Of a DNA stretch of 64,000 nucleotides, positions 47,700 to 59,326 are shown piece after piece (position 1 is the stretch's first letter; every line of letters begins with the position of its first letter). A model generated the notes under the pieces. It was not told where the DNA came from and ran no database searches. It saw only the letters and a list, made by a program, of their open reading frames with translations. Position numbers and translations under genes: made by a program. The DNA comes from Avena insularis (lineage: Eukaryota; Streptophyta; Magnoliopsida; Poales; Poaceae). Location of the stretch: contig CM042685.1 in the NCBI GenBank assembly GCA_023614405.1, positions 234,401,661 through 234,465,660 on the forward strand, in the 5' to 3' direction.

Positions 47700-50600
47700 G
47701 GAAAAGGTCACGACAAATCCATCGAAACGAGAGAACCAAAACCAAAAATTTGAACTCATGTGCGTTAATACAAAATTTAGGCACATTTCTCGAAACTGAG
47801 AAATTCTTGTTTGTTTAGCCTGCTTAATCTGCTGCTTTATAGATGATGGTGAGGCGACTCCATACCGATTCATAACAGCTTCATCATGCCATGCAGATCG
47901 CAAGAAAAATAGAAACACTAAAACTTCAGATGCTTTTGCTTTTGAATCTTCTTTAGATGCAACAAAGCGCATGCATTGGAAGAAAACAGGCGCAGCTTTT
48001 CGATGCAAATTAAGGAAAACAAATTTGGGAGGAAAACTACCTTGTGTGCTCCTGATTTTTCGTGCTCCTGCCTCCTGATCTGATCCTAAGCCAATGATCT
48101 CCTTGTCCTTGCCATATGCGTTGGAAGAAAAAGATCTTGTCTCTCTCCAAGTGTTCTGCCTGCTCCGAGAGATTATCGTTCTGTCCCAACAATGGCAAAA
48201 GCACAGAGGGAAGAAGAGGCAATGGTGAGCGAAAGGACTATAGGATGGTGGTATGTTTTTCCTGGTCACGGAAGGTGGTCATGCCATAGGGGAGGTTAAT
48301 GATTTCTTTCCCTTATTTTAATGGGCGTGGGATGGAAGTGTCTGTCTAAAGAAATCATCTGCAAGATTATGTTTGCGTGTATGAAATTAGGGGATAGTCA
48401 ACCATAGTATTGATGGGCTGGATCATTAGTAATCTTTCGGATCAAATATTCTAAATATTGGACAGATAGTAAATTTAAAATGGGACACACATCACACAAG
48501 ATGTCACCGAAATCTTTGTATCGGGGGCATCTTTAACCAAAAAAAAAAATCTTGCAAAAAGGAACGAAGTGCTATTTTTCTCAAGTCTATTCCCTCGGTT
48601 AACAGGGCGGTAAAAAAGAATCAATAAAGCACGTATTTTTCTTGTGTCCCATTTGTTTGGTTAGTATGGAAGTGGTATATGTGTCTTTAATTTCTACCTC
48701 CCTACCACCCCCAAACCGCTACCCGGGCTTCGCTATAGCAATTCTGTTGGAATTAGGATGTAGGGATTCAACTTCGAATTGACTACAACAAAGATTGGCC
48801 GATACTCTTGGGGCTTCTGGCTAGCACAAGAGGTGGTGTGCTAGACAGCCCAAGTTCAAATCTCATCTTCTTCTATATATGAGTAGTGTCTAGTTCCTCC
48901 TAGATACTCCTTTATCTTTTTAAGATTGGTCAATGTGGTTAGAGCGCTAGTAGCTCTTATCTTCCTCCGTATCAAAGTAAATTATGGTTGGAAATTGATT
49001 TGCTCGGGATAGATATATAACATAGGACTCACATTTTGACGCAATGTGCTTTTTATGGGACTATGTGGAATTATCGCAATGATGTTGGTTTTGACATATA
49101 AAGAATCATCAATATTTGCAGGTTATCTACATGGTTACATGTTGGATCCGTACATGGTTCTTATTGACATAGTTGTATTGATGCATGACTTATTGCCCAT
49201 TTATTTCTTTCCTTTTCAATTACTATGTTTGCTTTATGACAATATACTCTCTAAGAAATATTTTTAATAACAAGGGTTGTGTGCATCAGTTGATGCATAA
49301 ACCGAAGTTACTCTCTCTTTATTTTGATCAAATAGATATTAACCTAATGGTCAATAAAAGTTGATAAATAACCTTGCAACTTACATACAACAAACATGAG
49401 TTTGGATAGTAGCCCTAATGCCTAAACAAACCAATGATGTTTATGTAAGAAGCAAACACTGTGCTATAGTTTTCTAGCATGAACCCTCGATACCCACCTT
49501 GGCTACAACCCTTCTTCTTCCTTCACGATTGCCTCCTGGGTCCCTTTGTTGCCTAAGTCTCCATCTCTTACTACTTTCGCCTTGTATGTCCTATGTATGT
49601 GGCTTGCTCTTGATCCACTACTCGGTCCTAGCTTGCTCGCCACCCATCAGTTGTCTTTCTTCCTCCTCAATATGTAGTTGCCATCGTCCCAAACCGCCGT
49701 AAGGCCAATGCACTGCCCACCCCTATTTGCCACTCCTGTGAGACCGACATGGCACACATTGCTCGTTGGGAGCCACATGTAATAAGATCGTCACCACTAG
49801 TTTATCTCTATTATCGCATTGTCGGTGTCGAGGTTGACCTCCTCCCCCACCCTACCCTTCATCTTCCTGATGTCGCTCCTCCTTTTGCTTCCCATCCTCC
49901 TCAGTGTTTGGATCTAGCAACAGTAGCACACATTTGTCTTCTTAGACAATAGGGTGTTGTTTTCGGAGGACCAATCTTTTTGTCCAATTTTTGTAGGAGA
50001 TAGAAATGAGTTGTCAATTCTTGATGTGTGTCATGATCACCGGGGCATGACAATTTTCATGTTACATCCTATTTTTTTGTCTCTTTTTTATGCGACAAGG
50101 AAGAAGAACATACGCATCCTCGAAATTTTAACATCATATTATCGCGGAGTCAGAGTACATTTTTGTGTCCTCTTGATGCTTTATTGTAGTTGACGTTGAA
50201 GATGCTAGAAGCAAACTATGTACTACTAGTACTTCTTGATGATGTCGAAGCGGGATGGATATGTGGTGGTAACAGTAGTAGGGATAGCAGGTCGCTAATG
50301 CATATCGGCGTGATTTATGAGACCTGTGTACGTAGGAGATAGATTCATTTTCTATATGTGCCTAGCTGTAGCGATAGCTTTGCGTGCTTAGTGACCAAAG
50401 CCGCCTTTAACCCTTCCACGACGCAAGCAGCTGTTTTCTTTTACGAGAATGGACGTTGCAGGTATCAAGGACACGGTAGATTTTTCTTAAAGAGATATAA
50501 AGATGGAAAAGCAAAGAAGTAACCTTGTGACGGATCAGTTGAAGCTTCTTCATTAGCAGTGATAACCGTACTGTGTTGGAGAAGGATGTTAGCAACAACC

Positions 50601-51178
50601 AGTGCAACCAACCGGACCTTTAGAGCATGACCAGTATCAGTCACTTGGGTCATATATAGGGCTTTTTCAGTGACGAAGTTACTACTGTAGAACCAAGTAA
50701 ATTTATGGTTGGTGAGATCCACGGCCGGGAGGAATAGAAGAAGCCTAAAAATAACAACAATACCCAACTACAACTACAGACACTAACCGAGAGCCAAAAG
50801 CGCGCCGCCTCCTCGCCTCTTTATCACCAGAGTAGGACAAAGCTTATTGTGATAGAGTTTAATGATTAATATTAGTAGGCCATAAGGATAAAGAATTAAA
50901 TCTACCGCATTAGAATTTACAAACAAAGGTGTCTCCGAGTCCAATCAACATGTAAGACTCCTACCTAGGAAGGATAGGACGGTTCACTTGAAGAGAATAT
51001 TTTCTATGATCATACTCTAAACAATAGGCTCTGTAAGATCTCATAGAGCAAAAATTGAAATAAGTCACCTGGCATGATCCAATATTACACTTACCGTTTT
51101 TTATTATAGTATAGAAATGCATTCATTTTCCTCGCATAGTTTGTGATTCACAATACTATTGGAGTAAAATAAGGGATA
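47700..51178. other. Intergenic stretch upstream of the RopGEF gene
   Basis: Open frames up to 191 codons exist (for instance 48269-47694 minus) but lack domains, conserved motifs and codon bias. They are low-complexity or Phe/Ser-rich. Apart from the SINE-like sequence listed separately I see nothing that supports a gene. Confidence 0.5.
48808..48935 (+). mobile_element. SINE-like sequence (tRNA-related)
   Basis: TGGCTAGCACAAGAGG resembles a pol III A box. AGTTCAAATCTC about 45 bases downstream resembles a B box. A pyrimidine-rich tail with CTTTATCTTTTT follows. Borders and target duplication are not clear, so this is a candidate only. Confidence 0.4.
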
Positions 51179-51181
51179 TAA

Positions 51182-52015
51182 GGGCATCTTCACCGGACCG
51201 ACCCAATCAGTCCGAACGCGTTCGTGCAAACGTGTGGAACATGTGCAGCGTCTTAGCGGCACGACCCCATCCAGGAACGCGTGTTGCGTCGGCCCGGACG
51301 CCGGCGGACCGAGGGCGTGTCCTGTCCGCGCGTGCCACTGGCCCCACCCGTTAGCCACCGCTTAGCGCGGCAGTGATTCAGACGCGCGCAACGACACCAA
51401 TTCAGACTGCAGCAACAATTCAGAGAAGGCTGACCGGCGGTAGCCTACGCCATCAATCGCGACGGGAAGGCACCCTAACTGACGGGACGCCGCATAGGTT
51501 CCCACGCCAACATTGATGGCGAAGGAGCGGGAACCTGCGCCATGTTCGCAGACGAATGGGCTATTTAACCCTGCGCATGTCGGTGTCGCACCTCCACCAC
51601 CGCACGGGCCCGCCGGTGGCGTGGCCTGGGCAGGTGATCGACCCGCACATGCCCGCGCCAGCCCTACTACCGTCCAACCTCTGGACGTCGTCGGGGTACA
51701 TCGTCCTAGACCCCTAGATGGACGCGGTGGCGCCAACGCACGAAGATCAATAGCTAGGGTTTGGGCTAGGGCTCGTTTAATTTTGTTTGTAAATTATGAA
51801 TGTAAATTACGTATGAATATGGATGAACTTTGCCAACTTTTAGCACGAACTATCTATGTTTTTAATTTGAAAAAAAGGCGTCGCCTTGTTTGCCCTGAAT
51901 AGATGATAGATGGGTCACATTTGGCCAAGCCGGACAGTAGGACTCTCGACCAAAAGCTACCGTGGGTCTGACATAAGCAGAAACGGATTGTTTAGGTCGG
52001 CCAATGAAGATGCCC
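51182..52015. mobile_element. Non-autonomous PIF/Harbinger-type element (834 bp)
   Basis: Left end GGGCATCTTCACCGGACCGA and right end, read inverted, GGGCATCTTCATTGGCCGAC, flanked by TAA at 51179-51181 and 52016-52018. The TAA duplication and about 25-bp inverted ends fit Harbinger-type elements. The interior is GC-rich in its first two thirds, with frames of up to 129 codons that mirror each other on the two strands, and no transposase is visible. A short imperfect-TIR element of another superfamily is the alternative. Confidence 0.72.
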
Positions 52016-52296
52016 TAAGGAAAACATAGTCTAAACTTTTATTTACTTTTAAGTAGTAATAAAGTAAATATTTTGTTTGGAGGCAAGAAACTCGTGATTT
52101 TGAGAGGATAAACACCAACTGATTAGGAGACATGAGGCAATCCAGAAAGTAATAGATCGTCGTCAAATTGGTAAGCCCACTTGTGTATTGAGCATTTACC
52201 TTATCTTTTAGCGAGTTATAAAGTAATTTCTCCATCCCAAATTAGTACTACTAACATATTTTGTTTGGCTATAATTAGATTAGAAGGTAGGTAATA

Positions 52297-52453
52297 ATCC
52301 CTCTGTTTCATAATATAAGATGTTTAGTTTTTGTGAACCGTTTAGACCCTTTAGTGTGTATATAAGTTCACTCCAAACCTACACATTAAAAGATATCTAG
52401 ATAGTTTTTTTTCATACAAGCTATTTTTCTTGTATATTTTAAAACAGAGGGAG
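52297..52453. mobile_element. Degenerate Stowaway-type MITE
   Basis: Left TCCCTCTGTTTCATAATATA and right ...TATTTTAAAACAGAGGGAG are inverted matches of the CTCCCTCYGTTTYAAAATAT class. The TA duplication is no longer clean. Confidence 0.8.
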
Positions 52454-53380
52454 CAGTTTACTAAAAGATATTCTTGCAAACTTAGCACGACGTCTTCTCG
52501 TCTGTCTACTACAATAAGCTTTGTCCAACTTCGGTGATAGATGGACGAGAACGGCGGCATGGTTTTGGCTCGCACTAGTGTTTACGTGATTCAATAACCT
52601 ATTTATAATTTTTATTATTTTTAAATACGCTGTTAATGATTATTAAAATTTCGTATAGAAAACAAGGCTCACCGGAAAAGAAAAAAAAAAAAACGCACCC
52701 GCGTACCAATTCAGAAGTGCGCCGCCCACAGACAGACGCCTCGCATTTTCTTACTAGTTCGATTATTCAATACAAGTTGTCACAAAACGTGCGTGCAAGA
52801 CCCCCAGCTCTGTAGCCGCGCTATCAACGCCACCCTCCAGCCATCTACACGTACGGGGAGCAGAGCAGAGCAGAGCCGAACCAGAGAGAGCTTGATGCCA
52901 AAACGTTTTCCGTCTCTCCGTTTGATTAGCCACAGGAGTACTGAATACTGATACTATTAGTCTAATCAATCTCTTGGGCCTCTAGCTAGTCCAGTCGTGG
53001 GCTGTGCGTGGCCGTCACGATGCTCCTCCTCGCTAGCTGCTCTCAGGCGCATGTTACCGGGTAGTACTAGTAGGTGTACGTGCGTGGCACGTAGCCGTCA
53101 TTAATGCGCAAGATAAGAGGATGTCTTGTGTGCCGGATTTCTTTTTTGTTTATAGATTCAATTTGACCATATGCATTTTCCGTTCTTCCAGCCAACAGCG
53201 GGCTCGTGAGCCGTGTCCCTGGCTGGATATGAAGAAATTTAAAAGGCGTTGACATTTTGTACGGGTGACCGTGCGTTGTCGCCTGTTCAGCGCTACTATG
53301 CAGGAGCTGTGTTTCCCATGGAAACAACTTCACGGAGCACGAGTGCAGTGTACGACAGTACCAGGAGCTTGCTACTTAGT
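52454..53380. other. Non-coding stretch
   Basis: A/T-rich at the start with an A tract at 52,680-52,692, then mixed. A short AGAGC repeat lies near 52,860-52,878. No gene-like frame. Confidence 0.5.
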
Positions 53381-53382
53381 TA

Positions 53383-53809
53383 CTCCCTCCTTTCATTCAA
53401 AATACTTCTTCCTTCACGAGTTTGCAGGGCGTTCTACAAAAATCTCACGGATCTAGGTGTGAACGTATTGGCTGAAAATTAGGCCTATTAATGAGCGGTT
53501 AAGACACATGCATAGGTGGGAGACTGTTGCATGCATAGAAAGTTGGGAGAAAAGCTGCCACATTAATTAATAATTAATGCTTATGCTCCTACGAACTTTG
53601 TAGTTTTGGAAAAACCTAAATTTGATTAGGCGCCCTGCAAACCGTGAAGGAGGAAGTATAAGATGTTTTAATTATTTAAAGCAAATGTATCTAAACAATT
53701 TTTAGCAGATAGGTTCATTCATATTTAGAGTGAATCTACATATTTAAAAGAAATTTAGATACACTTTCTTTACAAACCTAAAACATCTTATATTTTAAAA
53801 TGGAGGGAG
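53383..53809. mobile_element. Stowaway-type MITE carrying another MITE
   Basis: Outer ends CTCCCTCCTTTCATTCAAAA and ...TTTTAAAATGGAGGGAG, flanked by TA at 53381-53382 and 53810-53811. Interrupted after about 22 bases by the MITE at 53405-53656. When that is removed the sequence reads through TATAAGATGTTTTA, the usual continuation of this family. Confidence 0.88.
53405..53656. mobile_element. Inner MITE (252 bp) with TA duplication
   Basis: Ends CTTCTTCCTTCACGAGTTTG and, inverted, CTTCCTCCTTCACGGTTTGC. Both continue into GCAGGGCG. TA at 53403-53404 and 53657-53658. Inserted at a TA of the outer MITE. Confidence 0.87.
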
Positions 53810-53822
53810 TAGTTGCTACGTA

Positions 53823-54080
53823 CTCCCTCCTCCTTTGTGTCGAATGTTTTTAAACGTCTTTGTAGATATCCGAAGCCAACCTATATACTCCCTTCGTCCA
53901 AAAATAGATGTCTTGAGTTTTTTAAATTTTGGATGAATCTATATACTAAACAGTGTCTAGATGTATCCAAATTTTGATAAATTTGAGACATCTATTTTAA
54001 GACAAAAAAAAGTATTAAAAGACGTCTAAATATATTTATTTTACAAAGCTAAAATGTTTTATATTTTTAAATGGAGCGAG
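53823..54080. mobile_element. Second Stowaway-type MITE carrying another MITE
   Basis: Ends CTCCCTCCTCCTTTGTGTCG and ...TTTTTAAATGGAGCGAG, flanked by TA at 53821-53822 and 54081-54082. Interior AAACGTCTTTGTAG and AAAGACGTCT-type halves are separated by the MITE at 53888. Confidence 0.8.
53888..54012. mobile_element. Inner Stowaway-type MITE (125 bp)
   Basis: Left CTCCCTTCGTCCAAAAATAG, right, inverted, CTTTTTTTTGTCTTAAAATA. Flanked by TA at 53886-53887 and 54013-54014. The halves pair over most of their length. Confidence 0.8.
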
Positions 54081-54086
54081 TACTTA

Positions 54087-54188
54087 CTCCCTCCGGTCCA
54101 TATTAATTGTCGTTGAAATGGATGTATTTAGCACTAAAACATGTTAGATACATCCATTTTAGTGACAAGTAATATGAATCGGAGGGAG
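54087..54188. mobile_element. Stowaway-type MITE (102 bp)
   Basis: Ends CTCCCTCCGGTCCATATTAA and its near complement ...TAATATGAATCGGAGGGAG, flanked by TA at 54085-54086 and 54189-54190. Almost the whole element is one hairpin. Confidence 0.92.
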
Positions 54189-54190
54189 TA

Positions 54191-55250
54191 CTTTAAATGA
54201 GACAAATTTGCAAGCAGCTTGGCTAGCTTTCAGAATCCCCACAAAAAGAACGTTTCTTACTGTCAGCTGGAGACATGCTAATTTCATTGATCGATAAAAA
54301 GGTCTAGAGGCCCATACTGCTCGGTATTTTAGAGAAAGAAACCGGCAAAAACATGAACAACATCAAACCACATCAATACCATAAGACATACAAGACGCTT
54401 AAATGCGGTACACATGACACGTGCAACCAGGCAATCGAGTGATACACCGCTATTCAAAGTGCATACCGAGAACCGCCGCATCGACCTAATCTATCATGAG
54501 CATTTTCACCTGTCTCATCGATGCCGAAGGGATGACATGTCCGAAAGAGGAGGACATGTGCCTCTCGAAGCCCAGAAGCAAGACCAAATAGTGGTTCATC
54601 CGACGCCTCGTGCATGTGGAGAATGCTCTAGTCGCCCAACATCACCGTACACCTCCATGGACCACACAAGTCCCTCTGATCGGTTTCACCTCCACAAACA
54701 ATGCCCCGTTAGGCAACATGACACCTAGCATAGTTGCTGCCACGACCACCCACGCTGGCCCCTGATGGTCACAAAATCCGCCCACACACGCCAACAGTGA
54801 AGCCGTGTCGAAGCAGCATTGGGCAGCCTCATCTCTGCGTAGTGCTCGCAACCCGCATAGCATAGATCGGGGCCTCTTGTGTGTAGCCATCGAATGCATG
54901 CCCGTATCCACCTTAGCCACCGCCAGTTAGTGCTGGTTTAGCACCACCACCCCTCACCATTGCCGCGCCTCGCCGAGCGCTGACGGGCCTGTCCGCCTCG
55001 GTGCACCATCCACTAGGTCACCACCTCTCCCGTAGATGGTGGGATTAGTACCGCGTCCTTCATGGTAGGGGGACAGTAGCATCGCTGGAGCTTGCTGTGA
55101 CATCATCGAGGGGAGTTGGATGTGGTGGGGTGGGGCTTTTTTCTTAGGGGAGTTGGATGTGCCCGTTCTTTTTTTGGTTGAGAATTGGATTTTTCGTCTC
55201 TCCATTTTCAATTTTTTTTTTGAGAGTCGTCTCTCCTTTTTCATTGTTTT
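54191..55250. other. Non-coding stretch before the tandem duplication
   Basis: 54,400-55,060 is moderately GC-rich with His/Pro/Arg-rich frames up to 104 codons and no domain. It may be a decayed transposon. I see no gene. Confidence 0.45.
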
Positions 55251-56110
55251 GGAATTGTGATTCTAGGTTGAAAATTCTTTTGTCTCTCTTTGCAAATGAG
55301 ATTGGGCTTCAGTGCTTGTGATTGGGCTTCCAACAAACGGTGGCTTAGTCCAGCAAACGTTTGGCATTTTGTTTTGTTAGAAATGCCTTTTGTCCCGTAG
55401 GTGGATGGCTTTTCAGTTTGTAACATTAAGAAATGGCCTGGAATGTACGGAATTGGACCTGTGAACCAGTAGAAAGGTAGCCCAGTCAAAGTACTCTCTG
55501 CCAATCTCGGTTAAGCCAGCTGATAAATTCTTCTAAGCCCAGATAATTCGGCCCAAATCCATTTTTCCTCCTTTTTTCTCCAACAAAAAAAAAATCTTCC
55601 TTCTGTTTGGGGTCCTAAAATAAAAGAAGATCTTCCTGATCTTTGGACAACCTTTTATCTTCAGCTGAAGAGATAGGATGCCCGGTTCCAAAAAAAATCT
55701 TTTAAAATTTCGTCTCAACGTTTTCATTTTATTTTTTGGAGATTGTGTTTCTCGGTTGAAAATTCCTTTTTCTTTCATATATAAACGCGGTTGGGCTAGT
55801 GCGTGAGATTGGGCTTCCAACAAACGGTGGCTTAGCCCAGCAAACGCTATCGCTTTTGTTTTGCTGGAAAAGCCTTCTGTCCCGTAGGCGCATGGGCTTC
55901 TTCAGTTCGTAACATAGGGAAAATGGCATCGGAAGCACGGAACTGGACTTGGAAACCAACATAGAAATAACCCAGTCACAGTCCTCTCTGCCGTTCTCTG
56001 TTATGGCCAGCTGTCTCAGCCCAGAAAATTCGGCCCAAACCCATTTACCCTTCAAACCTTCCTCCTGTTTTCTTCCTGATCTTTGGACAGCCTTTTATCT
56101 TCACCTGAAA
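55251..56110 (+). repeat. Diverged tandem duplication upstream of the F-box gene
   Basis: Copy 1 (about 55,251-55,660) and copy 2 (about 55,738-56,110) share long blocks, such as GATTGGGCTTCCAACAAACG, GTGGCTTAG(T/C)CCAGCAAACG, TGTCCCGTAGG and TTCCTGATCTTTGGACA. The offset is 440-487 bases because of indels. Non-coding. The second copy ends about 490 bases before the F-box ATG. Confidence 0.85.
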
Positions 56111-56602
56111 TACTAGTAAGATTTTTATTTTTGGCAGGACTTGAAAGAGGAAATTAATCGCAGGCAACCTTTGAGATACGCTACTACTTATTGTTTGAAC
56201 GCGAACGAGAACGGAAACGCGTATAATTAGGGAGTATATATAGTCCATTTAAATGGACGCAACAATTGCTTTCCTCTTTTGTTCTCCCAATTAATCCCAA
56301 TTATTGCATCCCTGCGAATCAAGAGCAGCAGAAGGCGAATCCCGGGCGATGGGATGCATTAATTGGCAAATATATCATGGAAGTATAGCAAGATTTTCTT
56401 TTAAATAATTCCATATCGAAACCAAATCAATCCGATGCATTTATCAGCTAATTGCGGCGCGTGATCATAAATCCTTTCGGCGCGTGCGGTTCGCCTCTCG
56501 CGGAGATCGAGGGAGAGCAATCGAGGGATCGGCCGACCTACCCAGGCATCTTGCGTCACACCCTCGTCGCCTTGCATGCGTCGATCGGCCCGACGGCGGG
56601 CC

Positions 56603-57781
56603 ATGGCGGCGCCGCCGCCTCCTCCTCCCGTTCCGGGGAAAAACCCTAGGGCGGTTTTGCCCGGGGACCGCCTCTTCGCCACGCTGGCCCACTACGTCAG
56701 CTTCACCGACCACCTCAGGATCCGCCTCGTGTGCCAGACGTGGCGGTTCTTCTCCCGCCGCATCGGCCGCCCGCCGCCGCCCTTCCCGTGGCTCATGCTC
56801 CCGGAGCCGGGCCCCGCCTCGCCCTCCGCGCCCGCGCCGGTAATCGTGCGCCGCCAGTTCTACGACATCCCGCGGGGTCGGCCCTACGCGTACGACGTCC
56901 CAGGGGAGGGCTACCACCGCTGCGTCGCGTCCTCCGCCTACGGGTGGCTCGTGTTCGTCTCCGTGGACGCGCCGCGCCGCCTCGTGCTCGCGAATCCCGT
57001 CTCGGGCGCGCGGCTGGTCGTGGCGTGGCCGTTCGGGGAGAAGACCCCCAACGGGCGGTTCCACGCCGCGCTGACGTCCTCGCCCGCCGACCGCAGCAGG
57101 GCGTGCTTCCTCGTCGTCGCCACGGACAGGCTCGTCGCCTACTGCCGCCCAGGCCATCAGGACCAGGCGTGGCGCACCCTGCGCGCCCCGGGGTTCCGCC
57201 ACGAGGCCCCCGCCAGCGACATCGTCTCCGTCGGCACCACGGTGTACCTGGTCGACGGCAGGAGGAAGGTCTGGCGCGCGGACCTCGCCGACCCGGAGCC
57301 CAAGATGGAGCGCCGGAACACGGCGTGCCCGCTCCCGTTCGGGGACGGGGAGAGCACCATTTTGCGCCACTACCTCGTGGGGTCGCTCGGGCACGTCCAC
57401 ATCGTGATCGCGGACGAGCACCACGCGCGCGTCGCGCTCTTCAGGCTGGACTGGGACAAGAGGATGTGGGTGCCCGGGGACCGCGTGCCCGGGGACCGCG
57501 TCCTGCTGCTGGGCCGCGGCTGCTCGGCATTCGTGCCGCCGGCAGCCGGCAGGCCACCTGGCATGGTGCTGTTCGCGCACCAGCCGTCGTTAAGTGACGT
57601 CGATCGTGGCCGTGCCGCTGGGCTAGCGTGGTTCTGGGCGGAGTCGAGGCTGAACGACGGGTCGGAAGATGTTCTGGTGCTGAAGAAGACGATGCAGCAC
57701 CGGCAAGGCGAGTTCGCCGCCGGTGACTCGTTCTGGTTCTTCCCGGCGATTGATCCAGACGAAACCGCTAGGCCGCCCTAG
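56603..57781 (+). CDS. F-box/DUF295-type protein, single exon
   Basis: 392 codons, no intron. I prefer the ATG at 56603 (GGCCATGGCG, strong context) to one nine codons upstream at 56576. Residues about 18-50 (LPGDRLFATLAHYVSFTDHL, IRLVCQTWRFF) have the pattern of an F-box helix set, which would dock on SKP1 in an SCF ubiquitin ligase. The rest resembles the DUF295/kelch-like beta-propeller of grass F-box proteins: YHRCVASSAYGWLVFVSVD, LVLANPVSGARL, YLVDGRRKVWRADL, VALFRLDW, and the end GDSFWFFPAID, where these proteins often have a nucleotide-box-like strand. The GC content is high, as in many grass single-exon genes. The target substrate cannot be inferred. GDRVPGDRV contains a 15-bp in-frame duplication. 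Confidence 0.85.
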   Translation: MAAPPPPPPVPGKNPRAVLPGDRLFATLAHYVSFTDHLRIRLVCQTWRFFSRRIGRPPPPFPWLMLPEPGPASPSAPAPVIVRRQFYDIPRGRPYAYDVPGEGYHRCVASSAYGWLVFVSVDAPRRLVLANPVSGARLVVAWPFGEKTPNGRFHAALTSSPADRSRACFLVVATDRLVAYCRPGHQDQAWRTLRAPGFRHEAPASDIVSVGTTVYLVDGRRKVWRADLADPEPKMERRNTACPLPFGDGESTILRHYLVGSLGHVHIVIADEHHARVALFRLDWDKRMWVPGDRVPGDRVLLLGRGCSAFVPPAAGRPPGMVLFAHQPSLSDVDRGRAAGLAWFWAESRLNDGSEDVLVLKKTMQHRQGEFAAGDSFWFFPAIDPDETARPP

Positions 57782-58290
57782 CTAGTTGGAACATGACATT
57801 CTCGCTTCTCGTAGGCTGATCTGGACCTGAAGTATGTACTACAACTGAACTATAATCGTGTAGAACAACGGGTCCTGTTAAATCTGTATCTTATATTTCA
57901 GTTTTTTTTATCCAAAGGAAGCAGTTATAAACCTAAAAATAGCAAACCTTTGAAAGGGGCTCGTTTGGCGTCCTGTTCCTCTATGACCCAGATGAATTGC
58001 AATGCAATGAGGAATATATACAGGTAAATAGTATCATTCATCGACAACGATTAACTACATTGGCCGTGCAATCATGCTTGCGCATATTCATGTGAATTCT
58101 TCACCATTTACTTCAGCTTTCCCAGCCCAAAGGGACTCTTATAGACTGAAAACATTTCACTGGAAATTCCTTAGGATTGCTCCCATGTAGCTTGCTTTCT
58201 TGTACATTTTGAAATCATAGAGAATTTACGGCATGCACCTAATTCTTGAGTGAGTTTCATGCGTTTTCCGTATGGCACAACCAAAGCATC
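57782..58290. other. 3' flank of the F-box gene
   Basis: AT-rich, with a stretch near 57,895-57,912 (TTTCAGTTTTTTTTATC) but no certain polyadenylation signal. No further frame of interest. Confidence 0.4.
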
Positions 58291-58292
58291 TA

Positions 58293-58521
58293 CTCCCTCC
58301 ATTCCGGGTTATAAGGCTAATACGTACTTTTAAAAAATAGTAAATTTGGTTAACAATATATGAATCATTTGTCACAAAAATTGTACTATTAGAAGCGTAT
58401 TTTAAATATGAATCTAATGGTATATTTTTTGTTAAATATAGTTTGTATTTTGTTGACCAAACTTATGGTCAAACTATTTTCTTAAAGTACGTATTTGCCT
58501 TATAAACCAGAATAGAGGTAG
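58293..58521. mobile_element. Stowaway-type MITE (229 bp)
   Basis: Ends CTCCCTCCATTCCGGGTTAT and, inverted, CTACCTCTATTCTGGTTTAT, both leading into AAGGC. Flanked by TA at 58291-58292 and 58522-58523. Confidence 0.85.
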
Positions 58522-59326
58522 TATTACACATCTCACTGTTTTCAGTTTCCATTGAGTTCAACATAGCATCAACATTTTTGAAAGCATTATTTGGATATAT
58601 GACAATGCCCATGTTCATGATATTAAATGAAATGCCACTTCAAAAAGTGACTTTAGAAACATCGCAAAAGAGGCCCATTCAAAGTATATATTTCAATTGT
58701 TGGCAATGCCATTTTCCTGTAAGCTTTTCTGACATTTGCATTTTTTTTGAATACACAAGTTGATAGGGCACATATCGCGTTGGTCCTTTACGAAATCATG
58801 TAGACAATTATGCAAAGCAGTCTCATCATTTAGTTTGATCTATTAGTAGATAGAAACCTTTGTTATATTGATGAAATACTTATCTTTCAAACTCCTAAAT
58901 CCCCGATTTCTATCATCACTGGAGAATGTTCATTGGCGACCATTGTGTATCCATAGCTCTAATCCGGTGCAACCATCATGCCAACAGCTGCACCCGTAAG
59001 CTCTATCGCTTCTCCAATCCAAAGAACAGCAAGATGTTGCTACTTGTGAATACAACATGGCCATTGGTACCAATCCTATATGTATTAATTATCGATTAAT
59101 ATATGATATATTCCTAATTTTTTGTATAATTAAAAAATGGAAAAAAATGGAACAAGGATATAAGGGGGACCAAGCCCCCCCCCCCCTCTCCCCCCTTACT
59201 AGTATAATTTTTTTTGCCAAGTTTATTGGTATTGAGATGAATAATACTTTCTATACTACCTATGAGTCTTGCATAACCATGCTTCCCGTTGTACATTGCA
59301 ACACCCTTAACTTTTAATAAATAAGT

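Noticed and set aside
47694..48269. 191-codon minus-strand frame upstream of the RopGEF gene
   Set aside because: It overlaps the predicted TATA region, is Phe/Ser-rich and shows no motif; probably chance.
56465..57597. 371-codon antisense frame and 288-codon second frame over the F-box gene
   Set aside because: Arg/Ala/Pro-rich shadows of a GC-rich gene; the sense frame has F-box and DUF295-like motifs.
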